From the NCBI RefSeq assembly GCF_917563915.1, contig NZ_CAKJTI010000009.1, forward strand, positions 62,001 through 126,000: DNA of 64,000 nt, in the 5' to 3' direction. The first letter of the stretch is position 1; every line of letters starts with the position of its first letter. A model generated the notes under the pieces. The model was not told the DNA's origin and searched no databases. It saw only the letters and a program-made list of their open reading frames with translations. Position numbers and translations under genes: made by a program. Positions 1-9,065 of the stretch are shown piece after piece. Source of the stretch: Bacillus rhizoplanae. Its GTDB lineage: Bacteria; Bacillota; Bacilli; Bacillales; Bacillaceae_G.

Positions 1-302
1 ACCGCATTACAACACATGACAACCCAACTTATGAAAAACACGGCGTAGTTCACTATGCAGTTGCAAACATGCCTGGTGCGGTTCCACGTACATCTACACT
101 TGCATTAACAAACGTTACAGTACCATATGCAGTACAAATCGCAAACAAAGGCTACAAAAAAGCTTGTCTAGAAAACACTGCATTATTAAAAGGTATTAAC
201 GCATTAGAAGGCTATGTAACATTCGAAGCGGTTGCAGAAGCTCATGGTGTAGAATATAAAGCAGCAAAAGAATTATTAGAAGCAGAAGCAGTATCTTGCT
301 AA
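1..302 (+). CDS. ald: Alanine dehydrogenase, C-terminal part (5' end outside window)
   Basis: Reading from base 3, the frame runs straight into the window without a start and ends at TAA 300-302, giving about 99 C-terminal residues. The stretch [20 protein letters not shown] followed by ALTN is the characteristic end of the NAD-binding region of alanine dehydrogenase, which deaminates L-alanine to pyruvate and ammonia in the cytosol. In Bacillus it supports alanine use, also during sporulation. A strong terminator follows directly and an amino acid permease lies 89 bases downstream, suggesting a functional link in alanine or amino acid use. Family call is firm; nothing can be said about the missing N-terminal two thirds. 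Confidence 0.93.
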   Translation, partial: RITTHDNPTYEKHGVVHYAVANMPGAVPRTSTLALTNVTVPYAVQIANKGYKKACLENTALLKGINALEGYVTFEAVAEAHGVEYKAAKELLEAEAVSC

Positions 303-337
303 TTTAAATATCGAACAATATTTTCATACATCAAGAT

Positions 338-370
338 AAGAGCTAAGAGAAGTACCTCTTAGCTCTTCTT
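338..370 (+). terminator. Rho-independent terminator after ald
   Basis: A perfect 12-bp stem (AAGAGCTAAGAG at 338-349 with CTCTTAGCTCTT at 356-367) has a 6-base loop. The T run after it is weak, so some read-through into the permease gene is possible. Confidence 0.75.
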
Positions 371-390
371 ACTAGAAGGGGGCAAGAATC

Positions 391-1806
391 GTGGCCAACT
401 TATTCAAAAAGAAATCTGTGGCAAAATTGTTAGATCAAAGTCAAAGTAAGACTTTGACAAAATCATTAGGGGCATTTGATTTAACAATGTTAGGAATTGG
501 AGCGATTATCGGTACAGGCGTTCTTGTATTAACTGGAATAGTAGCAGCAAGAGATGCTGGTCCAGCTGTTATTTTCTCATTTATGATTGCAGCAATTGTT
601 TGCGGCTTTGCAGCATTATGTTATGCAGAGGTTGCTACAGCATTACCTGTATCCGGGAGTGTATATACGTACGCATATGCAACAATTGGGGAATTTGTTG
701 CTCATTTAATGGGATGGACATTATTGTCAGTATATGTTCTAACAACAGCAGCGGTAGCTGGTGGCTGGACTGGTTACTTTAATAATTTAGTGAGTGGAAT
801 TGGAATAGAAATTCCGAAACAATTATTAACGATTCCAGCTCAGGGTGGAATTGTGAACCTTCCAGCGGTTGTAATTACGTTAGTATTAACATGGTTACTA
901 TCTCGTGGTACGAAAGAAAGTAAACGTGTAAATAATGCAATGGTATTAATTAAAATTAGTATTGTTGTATTGTTTATTGTGGTTGGTGTGTTCTATGTAA
1001 AACCAACAAACTGGGTGCCGTTTGCACCGTATGGTATAAGTGGGATTTTTGCTGGGGGAGCCGCAGTATTCTTTGCTTTCTTAGGATTTGATGCGTTAGC
1101 AACTTCAGCTGAAGAAGTAAAAAATCCACAGCGTGATTTACCGATTGGTATTATTACATCACTTGCTATTTGTACAGTGATTTATATTGCAGTTTGTCTT
1201 GTTATGACAGGAATGGTGTCATACAAAGAATTAAATGTACCAGAAGCGATGTCTTACGTATTAGAAGTTGTTGGACAGGATAAAGTAGCGGGTATTATTT
1301 CGATTGGTGCAGTAATTGGTATCATGGCCGTAATTTTTGCTTACATTTATGCAACAACACGTGTATTCTTTGCAATGAGCCGTGACGGTTTACTTCCGAA
1401 ATCATTTGCAAAAATTAACAAAAAAACAGAAGCGCCGGTATTTTCAACATGGTTAACAGGTATCGGAAGTGCTTTAATTGCCGGATTTGTCGATTTAAAA
1501 GAATTGTCAAACTTAGCGAATATTGGAGCATTATTAACATTTGCGATGGTAGGTGTTTCTGTACTGATCCTTCGTAAAACACATCCAAAGTTACAACGTG
1601 GCTTTATGGTGCCGCTTGTACCAGCACTACCAATCATTTCGATTGCATGTTGTTTATTCTTAATGGTTAACTTACCGCTGACAACATGGTTATACTTTGG
1701 TGCGTGGCTTGCGTTAGGGGTTATTGTATACTTCGTGTATTCTAAGAAACATAGCCATTTAAAAGAAGATGAAAGTTCGCAAGAGCATTTAAAACAAGCA
1801 AATTAA
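391..1806 (+). CDS. APC-family amino acid permease (YfnA/CAT-like)
   Basis: A 471-residue polytopic membrane protein of the amino acid-polyamine-organocation superfamily, cationic amino acid transporter (CAT) type, predicted to import amino acids with protons. The first helix holds the APC hallmark GIGAIIGTGVLVLTG (about residues 36-50); about twelve hydrophobic segments follow and the C-terminus is charged. The start is GTG at 391, preceded by a GAAGGGGG ribosome site at about 375-382. It sits just after ald, so alanine or another small amino acid is a reasonable guess for substrate, but substrate is not readable from sequence. A terminator follows at 1813. Confidence 0.85.
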   Translation: MANLFKKKSVAKLLDQSQSKTLTKSLGAFDLTMLGIGAIIGTGVLVLTGIVAARDAGPAVIFSFMIAAIVCGFAALCYAEVATALPVSGSVYTYAYATIGEFVAHLMGWTLLSVYVLTTAAVAGGWTGYFNNLVSGIGIEIPKQLLTIPAQGGIVNLPAVVITLVLTWLLSRGTKESKRVNNAMVLIKISIVVLFIVVGVFYVKPTNWVPFAPYGISGIFAGGAAVFFAFLGFDALATSAEEVKNPQRDLPIGIITSLAICTVIYIAVCLVMTGMVSYKELNVPEAMSYVLEVVGQDKVAGIISIGAVIGIMAVIFAYIYATTRVFFAMSRDGLLPKSFAKINKKTEAPVFSTWLTGIGSALIAGFVDLKELSNLANIGALLTFAMVGVSVLILRKTHPKLQRGFMVPLVPALPIISIACCLFLMVNLPLTTWLYFGAWLALGVIVYFVYSKKHSHLKEDESSQEHLKQAN

Positions 1807-1812
1807 AGGGAG

Positions 1813-1849
1813 AAAGCCTTGTGCGTTGGGGAGCGTGCAAGGCTTTTTT
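1813..1849 (+). terminator. Terminator after the amino acid permease
   Basis: Hairpin with GCCTTG (1816-1821) pairing with CAAGGC (1838-1843), followed by six T residues. Confidence 0.75.
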
Positions 1850-1919
1850 ATGTGCAAAAAGGGAATTGGAAAATCTTGTAGAAATTTGTATGTTGAAAGA
1901 TATAAAAGGGGGAGAAATA

Positions 1920-2480
1920 ATGGCTGTAAAAGAAGAATTAAAAGTTGTAGTTGGAGCAGAAGGATATAACAATAACCCAGGCTGGTTACATACACAAGAA
2001 GATGAACTGAATTTATTAAAAAGAGCAGATTGGACGGAAAAATTTGCTCCAAACTCGATAGCGGCAATCTTGGCAGAGCATGTGTGGGAGCATTTAACAT
2101 ATGAAGAAGGAATGAAAGCGGCAAAAATTTGTTATGAATTTTTACAGCCAGGTGGTTATATTCGTTGTGCAGTACCAGATGGGTTTTTTCCAGATGAAGA
2201 TTATCAAGAAGGAGTACAAGTCGGCGGACCAGGTCCGTTAGATCATCCAGCTGCAAGTCATAAAATTGTTCATAACTATAAAACGATGACTTCGATGTTT
2301 GAAGAAGCTGGTTTTGAGGTGAAACTACTAGAGTATTGTGATGAAAATGGAGAGTTTCATTATAGTGACTGGGATGGGAAAGAAGGCTTTATTTACCGAT
2401 CAAAACGCTTTGATCATCGCAACCAAGATGGGAACCTTGGTTTTGTCTCATTAATTGTAGATGCAGTTAAGTCTGAATAA
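1920..2480 (+). CDS. Predicted SAM-dependent methyltransferase (COG4627-like)
   Basis: A 186-residue soluble protein. ATG 1920 is chosen because AAAAGGGGGAG ends a few bases upstream; an in-frame extension to 1821 would start inside the preceding terminator. The sequence WEHLTYEEGMKAAKICYEFLQPGGYIRCAVPDGFF resembles the post-motif region of class I methyltransferases (a 'hub' helix followed by LxPGGxxR). The N-terminal SAM-binding glycine loop is not obvious, as in the short COG4627 group of predicted methyltransferases. Substrate unknown. It is a single gene between two terminators. Confidence 0.6.
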   Translation: MAVKEELKVVVGAEGYNNNPGWLHTQEDELNLLKRADWTEKFAPNSIAAILAEHVWEHLTYEEGMKAAKICYEFLQPGGYIRCAVPDGFFPDEDYQEGVQVGGPGPLDHPAASHKIVHNYKTMTSMFEEAGFEVKLLEYCDENGEFHYSDWDGKEGFIYRSKRFDHRNQDGNLGFVSLIVDAVKSE

Positions 2481-2485
2481 AAGAA

Positions 2486-2525
2486 AAAAGAACTGGTGAG
2501 CAAAGCTCACTAGTTCTTTTTTTTA
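2486..2525. terminator. Bidirectional terminator between convergent methyltransferase genes
   Basis: Stem AAAGAACTgGTGAGC pairs with GCTCACtAGTTCTTT around an AAA loop, with T runs on both strands. It serves the plus-strand gene ending at 2480 and the minus-strand gene ending at 2510. Confidence 0.85.
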
Positions 2526-3127
2526 TATTTTAAAAGCACAATGCGGTAATTACCATGAAAAAAAGATGGTTCTTCATATTGGATGATCAGCGGCAATGTT
2601 CCTAGAATATCGCTTAACTTGCGATTAATATTTGTTCCAATTCGTTCAGTCATAAAATTTACTACTTTCCTTGAGATGTGCAGCTGTTTTTCTTCAGGAA
2701 GAAATTTATCTAAGATTACAATACTCCCTCCTTCTTTCAGCACGCGCAGCGCCTCTGAAAGTGCAGTATTGGGGTGTTCTACTACGCTTAAAATGAGATT
2801 TAAAATAACAATGTCAAATGAATTGTCTGGAAATGTAAGGTGTTCAGCATTCATTTGTGTATATGTAACATGAGGATAAGGATGCTTTCTTTTTGCTTGC
2901 GTTAGCATATGTTCCGAGAGGTCGATTCCAGTGATGAGAGTATCTTTTGGAAGAAGAGGAATATCTTGTCCTGTACCAACACCAACTAGTAATATTTGCT
3001 GATTTTCTGTAAAAGGTACAAGAGAAAATGCTCGTTTTCTGGCTTTGATAAGGAAACGGTTTTGCATGAACAAATCATAAAATCCAGATAATATTTTGTA
3101 TATTTTTTGATTCTTCTTATTTTTCAT
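2510..3127 (-). CDS. Class I SAM-dependent methyltransferase (Methyltransf_11, UbiE-like)
   Basis: A 205-residue cytosolic enzyme. Motif I is ILLVGVGTGQD (about residues 45-55), the acidic SAM ribose-binding residue follows in LITGIDLSEHML, and motif III-like LRVLKEGGSIVILDKFLP is present, so the Rossmann methyltransferase fold is clear. The N-terminal YKILSGFYDLFM resembles phospholipid/quinone methyltransferases. Start ATG at 3127 has GGAGGGAG upstream. It is transcribed away from cadC. Substrate unknown. Confidence 0.8.
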   Translation of the reverse strand: MKNKKNQKIYKILSGFYDLFMQNRFLIKARKRAFSLVPFTENQQILLVGVGTGQDIPLLPKDTLITGIDLSEHMLTQAKRKHPYPHVTYTQMNAEHLTFPDNSFDIVILNLILSVVEHPNTALSEALRVLKEGGSIVILDKFLPEEKQLHISRKVVNFMTERIGTNINRKLSDILGTLPLIIQYEEPSFFHGNYRIVLLKYKKKN

Positions 3128-3187
3128 GATGCTCCCTCCAGTTTTTTACTTTTACACACAATGTTCAAAAAATAAAAACGGAAATTA

Positions 3188-3217
3188 TTGACACATATGA
3201 ACAATCGTTCATATAAT
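3188..3217 (+). promoter_or_regulatory. SigA promoter of the cadCA operon
   Basis: Consensus TTGACA (3188-3193) and TATAAT (3212-3217) are separated by 18 bases. The first CadC-like operator fills the spacer and overlaps the -10. Confidence 0.85.
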
Positions 3218-3250
3218 AAAAGCATAACATATATGAATGATTGTTCATAT
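3195..3250 (+). promoter_or_regulatory. Tandem CadC/ArsR operators
   Basis: Two 20-bp dyads, ATATGAAC-AATC-GTTCATAT at 3195-3214 and ATATGAAT-GATT-GTTCATAT at 3231-3250, are 36 bp apart centre to centre. One covers the spacer and -10, the other covers the start of transcription. This is the placement expected for autorepression by an ArsR-family metal sensor released by Cd, Zn or Pb. Function is inferred from position and symmetry. Confidence 0.75.
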
Positions 3251-3274
3251 GTTCAAATAAAGAGGTGAGCTATT

Positions 3275-3655
3275 GTGACTGAACAAAAAGTAGAAACAAA
3301 CGAAGAAACGTGTTTACAAAATGTGATTCATCAAGAAATTGTAGAACAAGTACAACAAACGATTCCAAAAGATGATAGCTTAAGTCAAGTAGCAGAGTTA
3401 TTTAAAGTATTAGGAGATCGTACACGCACACGTATTTTACATGCTTTATTTGAAGCAGAACTGTGCGTATGTGATTTAGCATATTTACTCGGAATGACGC
3501 AATCTTCTATTTCTCATCAATTACGTGTATTAAAGCAAGCAAAGCTTGTGAAAAATCGTAAAGAAGGAAAAGTAGTGTACTATTCACTTGCTGACGATCA
3601 TGTCATTCGCATTTTCGAACAGGCATTTGAGCATGTAAACGAAGAAGAGCAATAG
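3275..3655 (+). CDS. cadC: CadC-type ArsR-family metal-responsive repressor
   Basis: A 126-residue winged-helix repressor starting at GTG 3275 (AGAGGTGAG upstream). The alpha3 metal signature ELCVCDL places Cys64 and Cys66 in the recognition helix region, and Cys13 lies in the N-terminal arm, giving a CadC-like site. The C-terminal helix carries D-x-H (in ADDHV) and HVNE eleven residues after that His, the classic alpha5 zinc site. Both metal sites of the family therefore look intact. It is 20 bases upstream of cadA, in one operon that it presumably represses through the tandem dyads at 3195-3250. Inducers expected from the family are Cd(II), Pb(II) and Zn(II). Confidence 0.9.
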   Translation: MTEQKVETNEETCLQNVIHQEIVEQVQQTIPKDDSLSQVAELFKVLGDRTRTRILHALFEAELCVCDLAYLLGMTQSSISHQLRVLKQAKLVKNRKEGKVVYYSLADDHVIRIFEQAFEHVNEEEQ

Positions 3656-3675
3656 AGACACAAGGAGGGAGACAT

Positions 3676-6036
3676 ATGGGGGAAGCATTGGTAAAACGAA
3701 AACTTGTGTTAGAAGGCTTGGATTGTGCGAATTGCGCGATGAAAATTGAAAAAGGTGTTGGAGATTTAGAAGGGGTATCTTCTTGTTCTGTTAACTTTGT
3801 AACGAAAACAATGACGGTAGAAACGGCGAAACAAAAAGAAGAACATGTTGTAATGGAAGCAAAGCAACTTGTAAATAAATTAGAACCGCATATTCATGTG
3901 AAAGAAGAACAAAAAACGAAAGCAACAAAAGAAACATTTGTGTTAGAAGGCTTGGATTGTGCAAACTGTGCGATGAAAATAGAAACAAAAATAAACGAAA
4001 TGCCTGCAGTTGCATCTGCATCTGTTGATTTTGTTTCTAAAAAATTAAGAGTAGAAGTAGCAAATAAAAAAGAATTAGAGACTACCATTGAAAACATAAA
4101 AGAAATCGTACAGCGACTAGAGCCAGAAGTGAAAGTAGTGCGAGAGAAAGAGCAAACAGAGCATAATCATAGTCATGACCACGGGGAAGCTGGCACGAAA
4201 AAAATGATCTGGCGTTTATCGATTGGGGCAATTTTCACTGCTGTTGCTGCACTAGCTTCATTACCTCAAATGGTTACAATCCCACTTTTTGTTATTGCCT
4301 ACATTATTATAGGCGGAGATATTGTTTTACGTGCGGTAAAGAATATGAAACGCGGGCAAGTGTTTGATGAAAACTTTTTAATGGCAATTGCAACGCTTGG
4401 TGCTTTTGGGACTCAAAACTATTCAGAAGCAGTCGCGGTTATGCTTTTTTACCAAGTCGGCGAATTGTTCCAAAGTATTGCGGTGAATCGCTCGCGTAAG
4501 TCGATTAGTTCGTTAATGGATATTAGACCTGATTATGCAAATTTAAAGCTAGGAAATGAAACGAAACAAGTATCGCCAGAAGATGTGCAAATTGGTGATT
4601 TCATTATCGTCAAACCGGGTGAAAAAGTGCCATTAGACGGTAAAGTAATAGAAGGAACATCGATGGTAGATACATCGGCATTAACAGGAGAATCTGTACC
4701 GCGCGAAGTAGAAGTTGGCAGTGACGTATTAAGTGGTTTCGTTAACCAAAATGGTGTATTAACAATTGAAGTGATGAAAGAATACGGTGAATCTACTGTT
4801 TCAAAAATTCTTGATTTGGTGCAAAATGCAAGTAGTCGTAAGGCGCCAACAGAAAACTTTATTACGAAGTTTGCTCGTTACTATACACCAGCTGTCGTAA
4901 TTACAGCTGCAGTACTAGCCTTTGTTCCACCACTTATTATAGAGGGGGCAACATTCTCAGATTGGATTTATAGAGCATTAGTCTTTCTTGTTATTTCTTG
5001 TCCTTGTGCATTAGTTGTCTCTATTCCACTTAGTTTCTTCGGTGGTATTGGCGCAGCATCTAAGAACGGAATTTTAATAAAGGGCAGTAACTATTTAGAA
5101 GCATTAAATGATGTAAAACATATCGTATTTGATAAAACAGGTACGTTAACAAAAGGTGTATTTAAAGTAACAAATATGCAGCCAAGCGAATTTGTGACGA
5201 AAGAAGAATTGTTAGAGTATGCAGCATTTGCAGAAGTATATTCAAATCACCCAATCGCACAGTCAATTCGAGCTGCATATGGAAAAGTAATCAATGAACA
5301 TATTATTGAAGATTATAATGAAATTTCTGGTCATGGCACAGTTGTGAAAGTTAGCGGAAAAGAAATTTTTGCTGGAAACGCAAAGTTAATGAGCAAAGAA
5401 AATATCACATTCCAGCAACCGCAAACAGTTGGAACACTTGTACACGTGGCTGTAGATGGTGTGTATGCTGGATATATTGTCATTTCTGATGAAGTGAAAG
5501 AGGATGCTAAGCAAGCAATTCAATTATTAAAACAACTTGGTGTGAAGAGAACAGTAATGTTAACTGGCGATGCGAAATTAGTCGGAGAAGCGGTTGGAAA
5601 ACAGCTTGGTGTTGACGAAGTACATGCAGAACTGTTACCGCAGCAAAAAGTAGAAGAAATCGAAAAAATTGATGCGACAAAACATCCGAAAGAAAAAATA
5701 GCATTCGTTGGGGATGGCATTAACGATACACCAGTATTAGCAAGAGCAGATGTTGGTATTGCAATGGGTGGTTTAGGATCAGATGCAGCAATTGAAGCAG
5801 CTGACATTGTAATTATGACAGATGAACCTTCAAAAATTGTAACAGCTATTCAAATTGCAAAGCGTACGCGGAGTATCGTATGGCAAAATATTATTTTTGC
5901 TTTAGGGATAAAGGGAGTTGTTCTTTTATTAGGGGCATTTGGCATTGCAACAATGTGGGAAGCAGTCTTCTCAGATGTTGGTGTAACTTTGCTAGCGGTA
6001 TTAAATGCGATGCGTGTATTACGCGTAAAAGCTTGA
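3676..6036 (+). CDS. cadA: P1B-type heavy-metal ATPase (Cd/Zn/Pb efflux)
   Basis: A 786-residue metal-exporting P-type ATPase of the plasma membrane. Two N-terminal HMA domains each carry GLDCANC (Cys17/Cys20 and Cys95/Cys98), followed by a His-rich linker (HNHSHDHG, about residues 162-169). The transmembrane metal site is Cys442-Pro443-Cys444, the phosphorylation motif DKTGT starts at Asp486, and TGES and GDGINDTP are present. CPC with these HMA domains fits Cd/Zn/Pb rather than Cu. It is co-transcribed with cadC. Oddly, the last codons and the stop read through a sequence closely matching the inside of bcr1 (from about 6020), so the C-terminal few residues may derive from a repeat insertion. 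Confidence 0.94.
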   Translation: MGEALVKRKLVLEGLDCANCAMKIEKGVGDLEGVSSCSVNFVTKTMTVETAKQKEEHVVMEAKQLVNKLEPHIHVKEEQKTKATKETFVLEGLDCANCAMKIETKINEMPAVASASVDFVSKKLRVEVANKKELETTIENIKEIVQRLEPEVKVVREKEQTEHNHSHDHGEAGTKKMIWRLSIGAIFTAVAALASLPQMVTIPLFVIAYIIIGGDIVLRAVKNMKRGQVFDENFLMAIATLGAFGTQNYSEAVAVMLFYQVGELFQSIAVNRSRKSISSLMDIRPDYANLKLGNETKQVSPEDVQIGDFIIVKPGEKVPLDGKVIEGTSMVDTSALTGESVPREVEVGSDVLSGFVNQNGVLTIEVMKEYGESTVSKILDLVQNASSRKAPTENFITKFARYYTPAVVITAAVLAFVPPLIIEGATFSDWIYRALVFLVISCPCALVVSIPLSFFGGIGAASKNGILIKGSNYLEALNDVKHIVFDKTGTLTKGVFKVTNMQPSEFVTKEELLEYAAFAEVYSNHPIAQSIRAAYGKVINEHIIEDYNEISGHGTVVKVSGKEIFAGNAKLMSKENITFQQPQTVGTLVHVAVDGVYAGYIVISDEVKEDAKQAIQLLKQLGVKRTVMLTGDAKLVGEAVGKQLGVDEVHAELLPQQKVEEIEKIDATKHPKEKIAFVGDGINDTPVLARADVGIAMGGLGSDAAIEAADIVIMTDEPSKIVTAIQIAKRTRSIVWQNIIFALGIKGVVLLLGAFGIATMWEAVFSDVGVTLLAVLNAMRVLRVKA

Positions 6037-6094
6037 TTGGTTCAATTAACTATCAATATGGAGGCACTACATATTGATGGAAGTTTCACTTTAT
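6022..6094 (+). repeat. bcr1 relic (right half), overlapping the 3' end of cadA
   Basis: The segment reads cgtaaaagcttgattggttc, then aattaactatcaat, ending atggaagtttcactttata. It aligns base for base with the right half of the full bcr1 copies in this window (cgtaaaagcccgattggttc, ending atggaagtttcactttat). The central inverted arms have decayed and the left half is absent. It includes the cadA stop codon TGA. Confidence 0.75.
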
Positions 6095-6101
6095 ACAAGC
6101 A

Positions 6102-6134
6102 AAAGGAGAGAAGCGAGATGCTTCTCTCCTTTAT
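6102..6134. terminator. Bidirectional terminator between cadA and pncB
   Basis: A perfect 13-bp stem (AAAGGAGAGAAGC at 6102-6114, GCTTCTCTCCTTT at 6120-6132) has a 5-base loop and A/T runs on both sides. Confidence 0.85.
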
Positions 6135-7594
6135 TTTTTGGTAGAATTTGCGATTTGTTCTCGGACTGTTTGGATATAGTTCATTTTATGATCCCAGCAG
6201 GTTTGGCTTAAATCGACTGGATATTCTTCTGGATTCAGTGTCCGTTTATATTCTTCCCACAAGGATGCTAAACTGTGTTGTGTGTGGCGTTGAATATCAA
6301 GTATGTCTGGTAATTCGTATGTGCGCTGTCCGTTTACGAAAATATCATGATGCAGTTCTTTTGCTTCAAAGTTCGTGACAAACTTACTAATATACGTATG
6401 AACAGGGTGGAACATTTTTAAGCGCTCTTCTTGCTGCGGTTCTTCTGCCTCTAATGCAATATAATCACCTTCTGCATGCTGATTGATGCGATTGATAATA
6501 CGATAGAGACGCTTTAATCCTGGTGTTGTAATTTTTTCGGGATTGGAAGAAATTTTAATCGTGTCGTTCAGTACACCATTTTCATCTTCAATACAAACTA
6601 ATTTATAAACAGCACCTAATGCTGGTTGTTCAAATGATGTGATCAGTTTTGTTCCAACACCCCATACGTCAATTTTTGCTCCTTGCGATTTTAAATGTAA
6701 GATGGTGTATTCATCTAAGTCACTTGAAGCGATAATTTTTGTATTCGTAAAACCGGCATTATCTAGCATTTTACGTGCTTCTTTTGATAAGTATGCCATA
6801 TCACCGCTATCGAGACGAATGCCATAAAAATCAATGCGGTCTCCGAATTCCTTTGCTACGCGGATGGCATTTGGCACACCGGATTTTAATGTGTCATACG
6901 TATCAACGAGAAAAACGCATTTTTTATGTGTTTCTGCATATTTCTTGAATGCTACATATTCATCACGATACGCTTGTACAAAAGAATGAGCATGTGTGCC
7001 GGCAACAGGGATGCCAAAACGTTTTCCAGCTCGAACATTACTTGTTGAAGAAAAACCACCGATGAATGCTGCGCGTGTTCCCCAAAGTGCCGCATCAAAC
7101 TCATGAGCGCGGCGTGTTCCGAATTCAAGGAGCTCATCATCACCAGCTGCATGCTTCATCCGTGCAGCTTTTGTTGCGATTAATGTTTGGTAGTTCACAA
7201 TATTTAAGAGAGCTGTTTCAATAATTTGTGCTTCTCCAAGTGGTGCTTCTATACGTAAAAGTGGTTCATTATGAAAGACAACTTCGCCTTCCTGCATGCT
7301 GCGAATGGATCCGCTAAACTTCATATTTTGTAAGTAGTGTAAAAAATCTTCCTCAAATTGAAGCTCCTTTAGATAGGCAATATCACTATCTGTAAACTCA
7401 AAGCTCTCCACATACTCTATAATCTTTTCAAGCCCTGCAAAAATAGCATAACCGTTCTCAAAAGGCAGCTTGCGAAAGTATAAATCAAATACTGCACGGC
7501 GGTTATGGATATTATCTTTCCAATATGTATAAGTCATATTAATTTGATATAAGTCTGTGTGTAAGGCGTAGCTATCGTCTTTATAATGAGTCAT
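6131..7594 (-). CDS. pncB: Nicotinate phosphoribosyltransferase
   Basis: A 487-residue cytosolic enzyme that converts nicotinate and PRPP to nicotinate mononucleotide in the Preiss-Handler route to NAD. Family features seen are TDLYQINMTYTYW at the N-terminus (about 14-26), the segment EFGTRRAHEFDAALWGTRAA with the phosphorylated-His region typical of PncB, and DSGDMAYLSKEARKMLD for PRPP/nucleotide binding. Length agrees with Gram-positive PncB. Start ATG at 7594 follows GGAGGTG. It is a single gene; the 180 bases upstream to nprR carry no operator I can name. Confidence 0.93.
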   Translation of the reverse strand: MTHYKDDSYALHTDLYQINMTYTYWKDNIHNRRAVFDLYFRKLPFENGYAIFAGLEKIIEYVESFEFTDSDIAYLKELQFEEDFLHYLQNMKFSGSIRSMQEGEVVFHNEPLLRIEAPLGEAQIIETALLNIVNYQTLIATKAARMKHAAGDDELLEFGTRRAHEFDAALWGTRAAFIGGFSSTSNVRAGKRFGIPVAGTHAHSFVQAYRDEYVAFKKYAETHKKCVFLVDTYDTLKSGVPNAIRVAKEFGDRIDFYGIRLDSGDMAYLSKEARKMLDNAGFTNTKIIASSDLDEYTILHLKSQGAKIDVWGVGTKLITSFEQPALGAVYKLVCIEDENGVLNDTIKISSNPEKITTPGLKRLYRIINRINQHAEGDYIALEAEEPQQEERLKMFHPVHTYISKFVTNFEAKELHHDIFVNGQRTYELPDILDIQRHTQHSLASLWEEYKRTLNPEEYPVDLSQTCWDHKMNYIQTVREQIANSTKK

Positions 7595-7791
7595 AACGTA
7601 AACACCTCCATATTTTGGTTATAGTATACCTCTTTTTTTATTTTTTTGCTAAAAATGATACATACCATAAGTGTTATAAGGTAAAAATAAATAAAAATCA
7701 TTCAGAATATTTTTATTTATCAATTTATCTTTCGTTTAATTTTATGTATTATTAATGTAATAGGGTATAAAGTAGAATGGAGGAGGGACGT

Positions 7792-9063
7792 ATGCGGCAA
7801 AATTTAGAAAAAATGGGTAAGCAAATTTTTTACAAGCGACTCCAACAAAAAATGACACAAGAAGAGCTTTGTCAAGGCATTTGTTCCGTCTCATATTTAA
7901 GTAAAATTGAAAATGGGCGAATTGAAGCTTCTGAGGAAATATTGCAGTTGTTATGCGCAAGATTAGAGATTGCGGTTTCGGATTTAAGAGATATTGAAGC
8001 GGAAGTGAAAGAGAAGTTAGAGGAGTGGCTAAGGGCGCTAGTTCACTTAGATAAGCATAGAGTTGAAAATTTATATAGAGAACTAGAAAGTGAAATAAAG
8101 CAAATTGTAGATTTTGAAATTGTGAATTACTATAAATTGTTATATACACGGTATTTAATTATGAAGAGAAATATACCAGCCCTTAAAGAAGAATTGGAGA
8201 GACTTAAGAAAGTTTATAAAAAATACTCCCCATTTCAGCAACTGTTATATAAGTATAGTCAAGCTTTATGCTATTGCCTACAACATAAGTGGCAAGAGGG
8301 ATTACAGTTTTTAGTTCAGACAGAACTAATGGCAAAAGAGCAAAATTATTATGAAACCGGAATTTATTATAATTTAGCACTTGCATATAGTCATTTAGAA
8401 ATTCCGCATATGGCACTTCATTTTGCTAATATTGCTATGGAAGGATTTCGAAATGAATATAAGTTCCGAAATGTGATTAATTGTCAAATCATCGTTGCGA
8501 TAAGCTATGTTGAAAAAGGACAGTATGATGAAGCATTAAAAATTTTTAAAAGTATACTGCGTGAAGCGGATTCTTTTTCAGAAAAAGATGTATTGATGTC
8601 AATCGTATTAGGTAATATTGGCAATATATATTATAGAAGAAAAAAGTATGAAGAAGCCAAAAAATATTATGTAGAAAGTTTACAATATCAAAAAGAAGAA
8701 GATGCGAACTACGTCGATACGTTATATGAAATGGCTCTTCAATGTATTTACCTTGAACAACTAGAAGAAGCAAAAGAGTGGATTGATAAGGGGATCATTT
8801 TTGCTAAGAAAGATGAAAGGTACAATACGAAATTGTACTTACTCCTTATGCTTCGTTATAAATATTTTGCAGAACCAAGTGCGTATAAACTATTTTTAGA
8901 AACAGAGGCAATTCCTTTTTTTAAAAGTGCAGGAAATATAAAAGAATTGAAGAAAGTATATGTAGAGATTGCGGAATATTTCGCTAATTGTTTGGGATTT
9001 AAAGAAAGTAATAAGTATTATAAACTAGCCATTGAGGCTCTAGAAACAATCCGGGAGGGATAA
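7792..9063 (+). CDS. nprR: NprR, RNPP-family peptide-responsive transcription factor
   Basis: A 423-residue cytosolic quorum sensor. An N-terminal HTH (about residues 5-62, QKMTQEELCQGICSVSYLSKIENGRIEAS) is followed by TPR-type helices to the end (for example YYNLALAYSHLEIPHMALHFANIAMEGF). ATG 7792 is preferred over ATG 7777 because the GGAGGAGGG ribosome site lies between them; this gives MRQNLEKMGKQIFYK and the usual NprR length. NprR activates the neutral protease gene and necrotrophic functions when bound to the re-imported peptide from NprX, encoded directly downstream. Recognition rests on sequence plus the nprX-nprA context. Confidence 0.93.
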   Translation: MRQNLEKMGKQIFYKRLQQKMTQEELCQGICSVSYLSKIENGRIEASEEILQLLCARLEIAVSDLRDIEAEVKEKLEEWLRALVHLDKHRVENLYRELESEIKQIVDFEIVNYYKLLYTRYLIMKRNIPALKEELERLKKVYKKYSPFQQLLYKYSQALCYCLQHKWQEGLQFLVQTELMAKEQNYYETGIYYNLALAYSHLEIPHMALHFANIAMEGFRNEYKFRNVINCQIIVAISYVEKGQYDEALKIFKSILREADSFSEKDVLMSIVLGNIGNIYYRRKKYEEAKKYYVESLQYQKEEDANYVDTLYEMALQCIYLEQLEEAKEWIDKGIIFAKKDERYNTKLYLLLMLRYKYFAEPSAYKLFLETEAIPFFKSAGNIKELKKVYVEIAEYFANCLGFKESNKYYKLAIEALETIREG

Positions 9064-9065
9064 GG

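Noticed and set aside
1821-1919. Longer start for the methyltransferase ending at 2480
   Set aside because: It begins in the loop of the preceding terminator; ATG 1920 has a strong ribosome site.
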